Below, one piece after another: positions 12,566 to 24,603 of a DNA stretch of 64,000 nucleotides. This DNA comes from Citrus sinensis (Eukaryota > Streptophyta > Magnoliopsida > Sapindales > Rutaceae): contig NC_068562.1 of NCBI RefSeq assembly GCF_022201045.2, positions 19,498,501-19,562,500 of the forward strand. Reading direction: 5' to 3'. The position numbers were made by a program, and so were the translations under genes. The notes beneath the pieces are model-generated. The model saw only the letters and a program-made list of their open reading frames with translations, ran no database searches and had not been told where the DNA came from. Position 1 is the first letter of the stretch, and each line of letters opens with the position of its first letter.

Positions 12566-14810
12566 AATGGACGAGATTGATGAAGTGGAGGTTGATGAAG
12601 TCAAGGAATTTCAAGATTTACAAGAGGCTGATTTTGAGGAAATAATGAAAAATTGGTGGAGTTGCCGAGCCTAAGGTGGGATGTGTTTTAATAGTCCAGA
12701 TGAAATGTTCGAATATTACAAAGTTTGTGGCCAACAAGAGGGGTTTCCAGTGATACGAAGATCTTGTAAAAAAGGGGATAATGGGAGTATGAGATATGTG
12801 ACATTTACTTGTGGGCGAAACGGCAAGTCAAAAAAAAATCCAATCATGTATTGCGGCTTCAACCTAACCAGAAAATTGAATACAATGCTAAAATTGGAGG
12901 ACGTTTGGATTTTGTTAGTGGAAAATAGGTAACTGAAAATTTGTACCTTGAACACAATCATGCCGTAAGTCCGAGCAAGAGTAGGCATTATCAATGCAAT
13001 CGTACCATTAGTCCTTATGTAAAAAAAACAGCTTTAAATAAATGAAGAAGTAGGAATTAAAATGGCTTAAAGTTTCAAATCTATTGTTGTTGAGGCCAGT
13101 GGCTTTAAAAATGTCTCATTCTTAAAAAGAGATGTTAGAAATCATGTTGACAAAGTAAGGTGATTAAGGCTCGAAGAAGGGGATGCTGCTGCATTTCAGA
13201 ATATTTTAAGAAAATGCAAGCAGAAAATGATGGATTTTTCTTCAGTCTTGACTTAGATGAAGATGGTATGTATTTTGGGCAAATCCAAGAAGTAGGGCAG
13301 CCTACAAAGACTTTGGAGATGTTGTTACATTTTACACCACATACCTTACGAATAAATATGACATGCCATTTGCTCCTTTTATTGGAATTAATCACCACGG
13401 TCATTCTATTTTGTTAGGATGTGGGTTGATTTTGCATGAGAATACAGACATTTATTTGGTTGTGTGACACATGGCTATCATGTGTGTTAGATAAATATAG
13501 TCTTGGTGATATTCAAGGGTTACCTGGTTTATATGAGAAAAATATCGTTGGATTTCATGTTTTGTTAAAACAACTTTTTAGGGTTGGCATTTCAATTGCT
13601 CAATGTAGTGAGAGTATGAATGCTTTCTTTGATGGATATGTTAACTAAAAACTAACTTTGAAGCAGTTTATGGAGAAATATGAAAAAACAATGGAAAGTG
13701 AAATTAAAAAAAAATGGTAAGCAGATGCTAGGTGCTTCAGCCAACGGATGTCATGTCGTACTAGTTTCGCAATGGAAAAACAAGTTGAGAAAGTATATAC
13801 ATTATTTCCAAGTTTCAAGAATTTCAACAGGAGCTAATGGATAAGATGTATTGTGAGGTTTTCAATTGTGGGGGATCAAAATATGAAGTCATTGAAAATG
13901 ATGGAAAGAATAAAGAGAAGACTTTTAAAGTTATTTTTTAAAACGATGATGCTGAAATTCATTGTTTGTGTTCAATGTTTGAATGTAAAAAAATTGTTTG
14001 CAGACACACCATTGTAGTGTTAATATTTACATCAATTATGATGTAAGGAGTTCGAGCATTGAACATCAGTGATATAAAGAAAAGTGTGTTGCTTTTTATG
14101 ATGTTGCTGATATATCTTCAAAAAATAAAGAAAGTCATAAAGAGTGTTTTTGTTTGGATAAAAAAAGTAATGAATGATGTATCTCTAAATGCTAGCTGTG
14201 AAAGCGAAGATACAACTGTTGTTGGTAGGGCGAGAAGTTGAATGGAAATCATATAGGATCCAATAGTATCTTGTTGAAAAGGTTGTCCACTTTCTTAAAG
14301 AAAGCAAAAGCAATTTAAAAAGACAAAACAAATGTCGAACAATACTTCATTGAGTACAACTATAAAGGTAATTCTATTACATCAAAGTCATTTATATTAA
14401 TTTATCACATTAATTTTTAATTAATTTAATACAAAATTTTTAATATGTCTTGCTTACTTTCATAGGACTTAAAGGTACATGATTTATCTTCTCAGGCGGC
14501 TACTATTATCACAACACAAGAGAGCAATATGGCTATGGTAATTTTTTTTTATGGAATATCCATTTAGTCTTTAGTTCTACCTACTGTTAGTGTTGTTCTA
14601 TTATTATTTGTTTAATAATTTGTGGTTTTTGTTTTGACAATAGCTACCACAACAGGCATTCCCACAGTATGCTTTGTTTCCCTTACTATCAGCCTTGGAT
14701 AAATTATGGAGGAGTTCATCATGTAAGCTTCCAAAAATTACTACAACAAGATTTCGAGGATGGCAATCAGATGGAGTTTTCAGCTAATGAACCAAGCACA
14801 TAATCAAAGT
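12566..14810 (+). pseudogene. FAR1-related (MULE-type transposase) pseudogene
   Basis: Relic of a FAR1/FHY3-family protein, a transcription-factor family descended from Mutator-like transposases. The pieces lie in the expected order but in different frames. An acidic start (MDEIDEVEVDEVKE, from 12566) is lost by frameshift before 12681. The FAR1 DNA-binding domain follows at 12681-12930 (FNSPDEMFEYYKVCGQQEGF, then MRYVTFTCGR). Next is the MULE transposase core at about 13342-13640 (NKYDMPFAPFIGINHHGHSI, then SMNAFFDGYVN), interrupted by a TGA near 13463 and a TAA near 13648. A SWIM zinc finger lies at 13963-14007, with Cys-x-Cys, then Cys-x-His. Several further stops occur. It cannot make a full protein and is most likely a dead FRS5-like copy or transposon. 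Confidence 0.85.
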
Positions 14811-16150
14811 TGGCTAGTGTTTTGATGTATTATTTTGTTTTCGTCATTGTTTGAATCCAAATGTCATATTCAGTTGTTGAATATAATTAATTCACATCTA
14901 TAAATGCAGTCTATATTTATGTTGTTGCAGCAACAATTTAAATGTAATTTCTAATATAAAAAAGTAAAATAACTTAAAAACTTATATTTCGAAAGAAAAC
15001 GTAATTGCATGTCTACTAGTCTTTTCTTATTACATAGTACAAGAAATCAACAGATATTACTCTAATTGTTGCAATTTTGTAACTCTAAAATAATTGTTCC
15101 CTAAATCAACCAAAACCTCAATCAGCTAAAACATAAATCAGCAGCTACCTAAATCAGGTGCAAAAGCATTACCTTAAGTGCAAAACTATCTCATTCGTTG
15201 TGGTTGTGGGCTATTACGTGATGGTTGTGGGGAGCCGTGGCTGGCGCTTTGTGAGTGGATGTGATTTGTTGTTTGAGTTAGCTTTGCGAATGTCGGCTGT
15301 CGCGTGACTGTTGGTGATGGCAGCAGCAGTGGCTGGGCTCGCATGATGACTGTGAGTTGTGGGCGATAGTGGTTGTGAGTAGTGATTGGAGACCTCGATC
15401 GATGGCGAGATTGCAATTGTGGCTAGAGACCTCAATCGATGGTGAGATTGCAATTGTGGCTGTGAGTTGAATAAAAACTATGAGTTTTCATGTTAATCAA
15501 AATGGTGAGTTTTCATGTTAGTCAAAATGGTGAATTTCAATTTGGGGTTTGAGTCGGGGCATGAATCGTGGGAAGTAAGATTTTCCTTCCTTTTATTAAA
15601 CATTCAATTCCCTTGAAATGGATTCATACCTAGAGGAGAAATCGAAATATCCCATGGGAAAAAAAAAATCAAGTTTCGTTTCAATTAATAATTTTTTATT
15701 CAAAAAAAAAGCTCATGTGGGTCAAAAGAATTAATAACTAAAATAAAGCTTAGCAATGGCGGTGAGCACAATTCACATGTGAATGTCGTCAACTAATTAG
15801 AGTTCGGCAAACCAGAGTTGTGATTCTCTGAAACTCGATAACAAAGTTAGACCGAGATGGTAGGAGAGGCGACCAGTAAGTGTGTTGAGACTTTACACAA
15901 AATTGTATAATTAGGGTTTAGTTTTTAGTAGTTTTCTAAAATTAATATTACCATTTACTTTTATTTTCTAATTTTTTTAATTTGGAGAATTTAAACCTAT
16001 TTTGAATTTGGATTTGAGTTCGGGACTTGATAAAATCTTCTAAGTCGAACTTAAAATATTTGAGGCTTGGAATTATCCCCAAAATGGATCATTTTTATTT
16101 TTGAAGTTTTATGAAAGCCTATACTCAACCTGAATTAGTTAGGAACCCAT
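14811..16150. other. 3' flank of the FAR1 relic and intergenic sequence
   Basis: The segment 14815-14965 (GATGTATTATTTTG through GTTGTTGCAGCAACAA) recurs at 60.76-60.88 kb and probably belongs to the same transposon family. The segment 15190-15480 is GC-richer with GTGGTTGTGGGC-like internal repeats and GAGACCTCNATCGATGG repeated near 15389 and 15425. Open frames there are low-complexity and not called as genes. Confidence 0.45.
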
Positions 16151-16152
16151 AG

Positions 16153-16989
16153 AATAGTGATAGACAAATAACTTGATCCAACCAAATTCAATATGAAAAA
16201 AATCAAGTAAGGGTAGGATTGGTTGTAAGCCCAACCCACTCGGATGGTATTTAACCAACCCGATCGGTTCAAATTAAATCCAATCTGATCTGGGAATTCA
16301 ACTGAGTTGGCCTCTTCACAAAAAAAAAAAAAAAAAACCTAGTTCTAATTAAGGAACATTACAACACACACAAACTTGCAAACATCTGCAGCAGCCGCAA
16401 CACAAACACACACACACAACACTATAATATAATAGTAGTCACAACACTTCACACACACAACACATCACAGTGGCGACAATACACCACACATAGTAGCAGT
16501 CGACGACAGCACATACCAAACACAGCAAATGCATTGATGCAAATACTGTTACAAAGAGACACAAACGTAGCATTCACCGAGGATCGATGGAAATTGCAAT
16601 CACCACCGATTGGATCTGCTACTTTGTGCCCGGATATGTTGCTTCAATCTCCAGGTTTCTCCAAGCTCCAAGCCTCCAAGTCTCCTAACCCGAATTTTTG
16701 ATGGTATATAGGATATGTTAATTGTTAATAATATGTACTATTAATAATAAAATCTAAAAGTTAGTTTATTGAAAATTTAGAGCTTGATTAAATCCTCATA
16801 AGCTTAAATCAAAAGTATGAATTGATTTTTTTTTTGTATGAACCTATTTAACCCAAACCCAATCCAATTCCAACTCAGCCCGATTTTCTATCAGATAATT
16901 CGGATGAGTTTTTCTCCAATCCAATCAACTCGAAACTCAATTGGGTTGACCCAAACTCAATTCGAATTCGATTTTGCCCATCCTTACCA
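16153..16989. mobile_element. probable hAT-like non-autonomous element
   Basis: Both ends carry repeated AACCCAA/TTGGGTT/GGATTGG words, and the right end reads GCCCATCCTTA, the complement of TAAGGATGGGC. The best left border is TAGTGATAGACAA at 16153. The 8 bases outside are CCATAGAA (left) and CCATATTA (right), matching at 6 of 8 positions, compatible with an old 8-bp target duplication. The centre holds a CA-rich stretch (16365-16460). Borders are tentative. Confidence 0.45.
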
Positions 16990-18028
16990 TATTATATGTT
17001 GGCATCCTTAATTTCATGATCAGGAAGAAACAATAAAATAAGAGAAATATATGAAATCATTTGTGGTAATTTTGTCAATCGCAATACGAATTGGTTGGGG
17101 TAAGTGTTTGGGGTATAAAAACATACCCCACAAATATTGGAGTCACAACGATAACATGGGGAACAAGAAGGGATTAATCTGGTCACATGTGAAAGCGACC
17201 AGAATCTTGCGAGGAGACCAAAATCAACATGCCTGATCCTATGATCTTGGTTGAATCCTCGGGTTATAGAGCTCCACTTGGGAAAGAGAGTTCATAACGT
17301 CTGAGCATGTCCCGCTGTAACAATTAAGTATAACTGAACATTATAATTGTAGCCCAATAAATACATGGGAACAGATACATTAACTCGTAGATTTAAGTGA
17401 TGCTTTTAATTTCATAATGGTCGCGCATTGAAGAACAACTGATACTTGCGGTTGTCTAAAAGAACCAAAGAAGATCCTGAAAAAAGAGATTTTTCTGGGA
17501 GTTCGGGGAAATAAAAAAGAATTCGATAGAATAATAAAATCACAAGTATGTGAGATACTATTTTTTCCAAATAAAAAATTCAGTTGCTGACTTGAGGTTT
17601 TCGCCATAAAATCTGGCGCCCCCTAATAGTTTTCCATTGTTGCAGATCAAAGGAGGTGTTGTGCAGTTCAATTTCCACTATTGTAGCAAGTGACGATTTC
17701 CAATCAAAACAAATTAAAGCGTTGACGAGACAATCTGGTTGCTATAATTAGCTCAACTAGATTTCGGCATCCACAATAAGTATTAATTGTTAATTTAGAA
17801 TGGTACTTTAATCCATTTTGCTATTCCAAGTTTGCATTAAAGAAAGTTTCAATATCAACCTGAGTTCAATATCAACCTGAGCCAAGCAAATTGGCATTAG
17901 CAAAAGAGAGTCCCCTACTGCGAATCAATCCATAATCATCACAGAGTCCATGGATATTAGCAACAACCACAACCGATTTCTCAATATTTAATTAGTATTC
18001 TAGTGTATTAACAAACTTATTTATTTTT

Positions 18029-18120
18029 GTAGGTTTTAATTAAATATCTGCTTATGAATGCTTACAAATATGCTGTAGGTTTTAATTAAATATCTGCTTA
18101 TGAAGGCTTAGAGATATGCT
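18029..18120. repeat. 46-bp tandem duplication
   Basis: Two head-to-tail copies starting with GTAGGTTTTAATTAAATATC at 18029 and 18075. They differ at only a few positions, so the duplication is fairly recent. Confidence 0.85.
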
Positions 18121-19329
18121 GGTACATGGGCCAAATTGCAGCTTTTGTCAATTAAAAGGTTTGCTTATCTCATTGTAAGTGCTAAGTGCAAATCACATGT
18201 TCATTGAAAATCATCAATTCAAATAGCACACATATTTTGTAGTTGTCGTCGATTAAAGATTAATGCAAGTGCGGTTGATATACATTGCAAATTAAGAAAT
18301 CGATATCGGATATGGTTATGAAAATTCTAGATTGAAAATCAATATCTATTATTTGATTTTTATTATAGAACCGGAGAAAACAATAATCAAGTCCAAAAAT
18401 AGTGATAATTCTAACAAAATTATGTTGCAAGAAACTCAGATACCAAAAAAAAAGTTATCAAATCTAATGGTACAAAATAAATAAAGGGAACAAATGGTGA
18501 GAATTTAGATCTACAATAAAGTTTCTCTCCAATCTCACACCTTTTAGTATGTAAATAGGAGCCAAAAAGATCAAGAAGGAATCTTTTGGCTAATTTTTAT
18601 AGAAATGGTCAAGAGAAATTCAAATCCAAAAATTCTCCAAACACAAACATTAATTTGAGTATCGAAATACTTTTTTAAGGTACATGCTCGAATTCAATTA
18701 GTGAAAATCATTGAGAACTACTGATCTAGTCCAAAATTTGTGAAGCAAGCAGGTATAATTTATTATCTATTTCTTCTTTAATTTCTTGAATTCGGACATT
18801 TGAAGGCTATAGAACCTTCATGCATATATATACTTGAATTGATATATGGAGTATTAATTATTGATTAAGTTATTTTAATTCAAAAATGGCTTAACTAGAT
18901 AAGCATTACTCTTAACAATAGCAAACCTCAGGGCTAAAAGCATTATAAAAACCATTTTTATTAAATTTGAGATTAGCGTTTAAGTTATTTTAATTGTCAG
19001 CCTTGAGGTTTACTACTGCTATGATGTGTTTACTTATGGGATCAAAAATCAGGATCCGCAATGGGAATGATTGATGATGTTTACTTATTAAAGTAGAATA
19101 AAAAATTAATGAAAATGAAACATGTTGGGCTCACATATTCGTGCAATTAAAAAATGTAAACTTAATTCCTATGGAGGGAGGGAAACAAATTCTTATTCCT
19201 TGAACTCTTCATTTTACCCTTATTAAATTTTCATACCTCCCAAATTGCCCTCAATTAAGTTTTGTACTTTTTCATTTTGGTCCCTGTAGAAGTTATGTAA
19301 TATTTACAAATAGATCCTTCCTTGTTTAT

Positions 19330-19680
19330 TATTAGTAATATAATAATAATAATAATAATAATACTATTATAATTATATTTATAATAATTATTATTATCAT
19401 TATAATTATATCGTCGTCGTCGTCATCATTATTATTATTATTAAAATTTGTTAACTTTATTATTATTATTATTATTAACAATAATTATATGAATAATAAT
19501 AATCCTAATCATAATTATTATAATAAATAAGGACACTAATCAACTAAGATCATTTTAGTAACTTGCAATCTATTTCAATTTCAAGACAAAATAAACACAT
19601 TAAATTTTTTTTATTATTATTGTTGTTGTTGTTAGTAGTGGTGGTAAGTACATGATAAAAGTATTATTATTGTTGTTAAT
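19330..19680. repeat. (AAT/ATT)n-rich simple-sequence region
   Basis: Runs of AAT, ATT, GTC and GTT triplets with interruptions. Examples are (AAT)n near 19340-19362, (CGT)n near 19413, (ATT)n near 19428-19442 and 19459-19475, and (TTG)n near 19618. Confidence 0.75.
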
Positions 19681-20749
19681 TTTTTAATAATAATAATCAC
19701 AATAATTGAAATACAAAATAATAATGATGACAATAGTCAATTATAACTCATTCCAGTTTTCCTTTAGTAAACACACAATTAAAATAATGCTTATAAAATG
19801 GGATATAATAAAAGTTATCATGTGAGGCTGAGACGCTGAGTTCTAATTCTAGTGATGAGTGACCTTTTTAAGGTTGAAGTCTTAGGTTCGAATTTTAATG
19901 GATACATAAGTTAATTACAAAAAAATTAAGATATATCAATTGTATCCTAAATGACATGTAACCAATCAACGATTGTTGTGCATTTGGTAGTAATGTTTAA
20001 TTTTTAATACTATCACTAAAGAGATAATTTCACATTATTAAATGAATGACATGTTAAATGTCGCATCTCTGGATATATAAACTTTGTACCCCAATTTTTT
20101 AAGCATACTGTTATTTGTTTATATCATCTTACAGTATGTTAAAATTTGAAAAATTTTATAGATCCATTAATCATTATGTACAATATATAATTAACTAGTT
20201 CAATTAATAAGGTAATTAAAATTAATATAAAAACACTTAGGGTTCGATCTCTATTCATCAGCTTTAGATGCCACAGCAATTTGATTTATATAATTTAATA
20301 TTTCAAAGAGATAAAAAGAAAACACCTATACCTTGTATTTTGTAGAACGAAATTCCCAATTCGTTGCATGTGAGATCACGTGGTTGTTTCACTAAATTGA
20401 CGGCCATGATTAAGTGCCAATTAATGCTCAAGCAAATGTCCAACGTTGTTTATATAATTTTATTCCACAGCGAAAGTTGACCATTCTATTTATAAAGGTT
20501 AGTTTGATGATATTCTTATTAATATAATCAATACACATATAGAAGTTCCTAATTTATTGATTATCTAAGATCCATATGACCGTGTCCAAAAGTTGACTTT
20601 TGACTAAATAATTAATTGATAAACATTTCTCTACGATTTATAATTTTTTTATGCTAACTAAGATTTAAATTTATTCCCAGTTTGAAAATAGTGTATCTTT
20701 TAAAATAATTGTTTTTCGTTGTATTATGGAAATAATCAGCTGTGAAGAA

Positions 20750-21340
20750 AATCAGTTAAACATTTGGTAAAATTTATTTTTAAAAGTGATGTGAATTATA
20801 AAAGTAGTTATATGCATTATTTGGTAGATGTTATTGTTAAGTTACGTAAGAATACAAATAATTGAATTAGATATAATGTTGAGTAAATTTATTTATATAT
20901 TTATAAACACACACACACACAGAATAATTATATATATATATATAATTGATAACCAAAATAAATATTTTATATTATTAGTTTTGTTATCTCATTATAATCG
21001 ATAATAATAATAATAAAAATAATCTCTTTAAACTAATTCTTAATGATTTTATTCTTTAATTAATGAGGATAATTTTATATTTTTATAATATATTTGAGAA
21101 TATATATGAAATTATATTAATTATAAAATTAATTCTTAAAATCAGATTTTGAAAATTTACTCCTTACCTTCTTTTAAAATCTGCTATAAAATAACAATTT
21201 ACTATAGGATAAGTATTTTGTTGTAGAATAAAGTGATTTCGTCAAAAGTAATTTCTAAAAAAACTTACCAAATACTAAAATTAATTTTTAGTTTTTCAAA
21301 ATCAGTTTTGAGCTTTCAAAAAGCAAACCTAAACGGCCCT
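20750..21340 (-). mobile_element. MITE-like element, copy 2 of a dispersed inverted pair
   Basis: Read on the minus strand it starts AGGGCCGTTTAGGTTTGC and then follows the same order of blocks as 6745-7225. The other end near 20756 contains CATTTGGTAAAA, which mirrors the head. An (AT)n run lies inside, near 20930-20944. The GGGCCGTTTGG-type head is common in plant hAT-like MITEs. Borders are approximate. Confidence 0.5.
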
Positions 21341-21622
21341 TAATACGTCTTACTCTTATGTATTTAAAAAAATAAGGGGTCTCATAACTGGCCAACTCGC
21401 CAAAACCCCGGATGTAACTATCATTTTCCTCACAAAATAAATATGAAGAAAGCACAAACAAAAGCTCAATACATAACATGTGTTTCATTTCATTCATATA
21501 TCTGATAGTTGTTAACTGCTGCATTATATTGTTCTAAAAACATTGTAGCAAAATGCATGTATTACATAAGCAACGAGTACAAAGATTCATTAGACTCAAA
21601 AGCAAAGTTTTATATTGATCAC

Positions 21623-22258
21623 TCATTGAGAATTCTTGAGCATTAATACCTTGATCAAATATGAATACAAGCCTCTAGGCCGAGCATTTGCGCCTCGAGA
21701 AGAACACAAAGCTGGTGAGGCATTGGATGATGATCCATATTCATCATGCTCTTCCTCATCATACCGTGCCCTAGAGTCACAAGATAACCTAGGGCTTGAT
21801 ATTTCGTATCTTGCTCGAAAATTCGATGCCTTAATCATCGGAGAAGATGGCACGGAATACGATGATGATCGCGAAGAAGATGCCGATGATGACGACGACG
21901 ATAAAGGTGATGATGGGTTAACATTATTTGTTTTCCTTGTAGCGCGCTTAGTAAACACCGTGCCCAAAAGACTAGACTTTTTGGGGTTTTTTCCAATTGG
22001 AGGGTTTGAAGAATTGTAGGAGTATGAAGGTGGTGGTGTCAAAGGAGGACGAGCCAAATCTCGATATCGGATTTTAGGTGTACCTGGCTCAGATTCCCAT
22101 CTGAATGGGACTGAAACGGATGCTCCTTCATGGTAATAATAATCTTCCATTAATAAACCATGACTAATCGAAATCTCTCTCGTTAAACGCCTCGTAATCT
22201 TGTGACCATCGTTGATTTGTGGGAGCTTCTTGGGAGGATCTGCTCTGCTTGTGCGCAT
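21623..22258 (-). CDS. DUF688-type protein, single exon
   Basis: A 211-residue protein with no catalytic motif. Near residue 50 it carries VPFRWESEPGTPK, the hallmark of plant DUF688-type proteins, whose molecular role is unknown. The remainder is low-complexity: a proline-rich stretch (RPPLTPPPSYSY), a long serine-rich segment in the middle, and a final basic and hydrophobic tail (SYLIKVLMLKNSQ). There is no signal peptide or convincing membrane helix. The ATG at 22258 is the first in frame, and a TATA-like box lies about 70 bases upstream. The gene is intronless and isolated from its neighbours. An open frame on the opposite strand (21636-22019) is an antisense shadow of the serine-rich part. 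The family call is firm; the function is unknown. Confidence 0.85.
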   Translation of the reverse strand: MRTSRADPPKKLPQINDGHKITRRLTREISISHGLLMEDYYYHEGASVSVPFRWESEPGTPKIRYRDLARPPLTPPPSYSYNSSNPPIGKNPKKSSLLGTVFTKRATRKTNNVNPSSPLSSSSSSASSSRSSSYSVPSSPMIKASNFRARYEISSPRLSCDSRARYDEEEHDEYGSSSNASPALCSSRGANARPRGLYSYLIKVLMLKNSQ

Positions 22259-22326
22259 TTGATTACTAGCACAAGTACTAGAAGTAGAAGGAGGAGAGAA
22301 GAGCTATGGCTTTTGGCTAAGTATGA

Positions 22327-22334
22327 TTATAAAA
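22327..22334 (-). promoter_or_regulatory. TATA-like box of the DUF688 gene
   Basis: TTTTATAA on the minus strand, about 70 bases upstream of the ATG at 22258. This is a usual spacing for a short plant 5' UTR. The assignment is by sequence and position only. Confidence 0.45.
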
Positions 22335-22339
22335 GACAA

Positions 22340-22984
22340 GGGTTTGTGATAGACCGATAAAGCAGATTATTAGGTGCTTTAACTATACATATATAGATAC
22401 GATTTTCACTAAATAATTTTGTATATTGGGTATATTTAAAGTCATACATGGAATGTAAAATTAAATGAATGATGAAGTTTTATATTATTGAATGAAGGGT
22501 TAATCACATGGGGGTTGCATCTCTTGGATTAATTGCCAAAACTGAGGCTGCACCCATGTTACATTAAATGCGCCACCCTTTGGCATATTGGTTATTGTTT
22601 AGTAGACAAAATTAGAGTCGTTTGAGAGAACCAAAAAAAAAAATTAAGTCGTTTGACCTTATGATTTGACATAGTCATTAACCAAGGAGAGTCTTTATTA
22701 CATTGAACCAACTTACGTTAATATTAAATGAAACCGGATTTTTATAAGAATTTAACTTAATTTATTAAATTCTTAGTTTTTATATTAATTTTCTTTCTTT
22801 AATTAAGGTCAGAAGGAGCAGCTGCCGCTTTGATATAGACATCGATCATGCATTAGTCAAAATAACTCGATAGAATTTTAGAGCATTGTTTTTTTTTTAA
22901 TAATTACGTACTCAACCTTAACGAATTTTATGTAAGGATTATTCTAGCTTTCTATATTTAAGTTTACAAATTTTATATTATATT

Positions 22985-23016
<32 letters not shown>

Positions 23017-23219
23017 TTTCAAGTACGTGTGTACTTTTTTTTTCCCACAAACATGTTATTAAATCATAAAAATTTTTAGCTAATTGAACACTAAATCCAT
23101 GAAACTACATTAAATTGAATACTAACTCTGTTAAACCATGTGCTTTAATAGCATGTCCATATTTAAAAAAAAAGGTCCATATTTGGTAAACCATATGGTT
23201 TAATAATATGTCCACACTA
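22340..23219. other. intergenic sequence with an (AT)n run
   Basis: AT-rich, no gene seen. An (AT)n microsatellite occupies 22992-23016. Confidence 0.5.
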
Positions 23220-23239
23220 GAAAAAAAGAGTCCACATAA

Positions 23240-23454
23240 CCAACAAAGTGTTGGCTCCACTGGCAATGGAGTCCCCTTAAGTGGCTTAATTGGGTTTGCT
23301 CCCCAGTTCGAGTCGCAAGAAAGTCGCCTTTGTTGGGAGAACATGTGCCTCTCGGTTCGAGCGAGGACTTCTAGTCTGGGTTGTGGTACGGGCTTAAATG
23401 TGCCTCCCACAGTTGGGGCCCTCCCCAAGATATCTCGTGATCAAAACCAAAAAA
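23240..23454 (+). mobile_element. tRNA-derived SINE with target duplication
   Basis: This roughly 215-bp insertion carries pol III promoter words: an A-box-like TGGCTCCACTGG at 23252-23263 and a B-box-like AGTTCGAGTCG at 23305-23315. It ends in a poly-A tract (from about 23449). It is flanked by the direct repeat AAAAAAAGAGTCCACATAA at 23221-23239 and 23455-23473, read as the target-site duplication, although its A part merges with the tail. GC content is much higher than in the surroundings. The open frames that cross it are not genes. Confidence 0.8.
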
Positions 23455-23469
23455 AAAAAAAGAGTCCAC

Positions 23470-23473
<4 letters not shown>

Positions 23474-23502
<29 letters not shown>
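23474..23502. repeat. (AT)n microsatellite
   Basis: Alternating AT run immediately after the SINE target duplication. Confidence 0.9.
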
Positions 23503-23503
<1 letters not shown>

Positions 23504-23808
23504 CCAGTGGCGAAGTTAAGAGTTGCCTAACCTAGGCTGCAGCCCGAATTAGCTTTTTGAAAAAGAAAAATAATTAATTATAATTTATGAATTTATCTTT
23601 ATTAATTTATATAGAAAATAAAAATAAATTTAATAGCCCACTCTAAAATATGGTGCTAGCTTTGCCACCGAAGGGCACTATTAACAGATTAAAAAAAACA
23701 TATATTTTAATACACCAACTGACAAATAACATAATTTTTAATGTATTGAAATATGTGTTTTTTTGTATTTTACTGACATTAAAGTAAGAATGCCCTCATT
23801 AGAAAAGG

Positions 23809-23913
<105 letters not shown>

Positions 23914-24411
23914 CAAGTGCTATGTTGATGATAACGATTGGAACACACATGAGTTGCTGGTACCATAAAAGAAAGAACTAAATAGTAACATTTAGTTGAC
24001 AAAGTCGATCAATTAGTTGCTTCGAAATAGGCATAAGATAATGAATGAAAGGGAAATTAACTAGAATTATCCAGAATGATAAGCATGTTTATTTGGTAAG
24101 CATACTATGATGATGCATCATTTAATTTAGAATACTACATAAATAACTTCAAAATCACGCATACAAGATTAACAATATAGGAATGGTTTAGCAATTAAAA
24201 GTTTTCAAATTAGTACAGAATAAATATATTTTGTATGAAGCTGGCAAAAGAAGACTGGAGGATGACAACACGAGTGATGACACAGTAAATGACCAACAGA
24301 TCCTCTTCATATTAGGAAAATATTAATTGATAATTATTACTATTAGTATTAGCAGTAACAACAAAAAATCACTAAACACTAATTTTACTCTCAATTATTA
24401 TTTGAGTAATG

Positions 24412-24603
24412 ATACAGTCATAAATTTTTGTACAAACTTATCTTGTACAAATTAATGTGACATAATAAAATTGACTGAATTAAATATCTCTTGACCCACA
24501 TGATTTATTTTTATTATTTTATATTTTCATTCAATCAATAAATTAATGTCACATCAATTTGTACAAGATAAATTTATACAAAAATTTATAGTTCTATTAC
24601 CAT
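24412..24603. mobile_element. MITE with long terminal inverted repeats, copy 1
   Basis: The two halves are inverted copies: TAAATTTTTGTACAAA and CTTGTACAAATTAATGTGACA on the left, and ACATCAATTTGTACAAG then TTTATACAAAAATTTATAG on the right. The inverted repeats are about 55 bp around a central AT-rich piece. A close second copy lies at 39715-39906. The ends are near GTAATGATACA and TGTATTAC-like words; the target duplication was not fixed. Confidence 0.65.

Larger units (their letters stand above)
16990..20749. other. intergenic sequence with short tandem duplications
   Basis: No gene was recognised. A short duplication of TTCAATATCAACCTGAG lies at about 17847-17880, and a 46-bp tandem duplication at 18029-18120. 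ATT/ATA triplet-rich DNA occupies 19330-19680. GGTTCGAATTTT near 19883 resembles a pol III B-box, but no A-box partner is visible. The open frame at 17380-17607 (minus) shows no known motif. Confidence 0.45.

Noticed and set aside
15186..15453. Two overlapping His/Ser/Thr-rich frames on the minus strand
   Set aside because: Both are low-complexity readings of GTGGTTGTGG-type repeats in two frames at once, so neither looks selected for coding.
17380..17640. TGGCGCC-containing stretch that resembles a Gypsy primer-binding site
   Set aside because: Only the short core is present. No LTR pair, polypurine tract or gag/pol similarity was found nearby.
21636..22019. 127-codon acidic open frame on the plus strand
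   Set aside because: It is the antisense of the serine-rich part of the DUF688-type gene.
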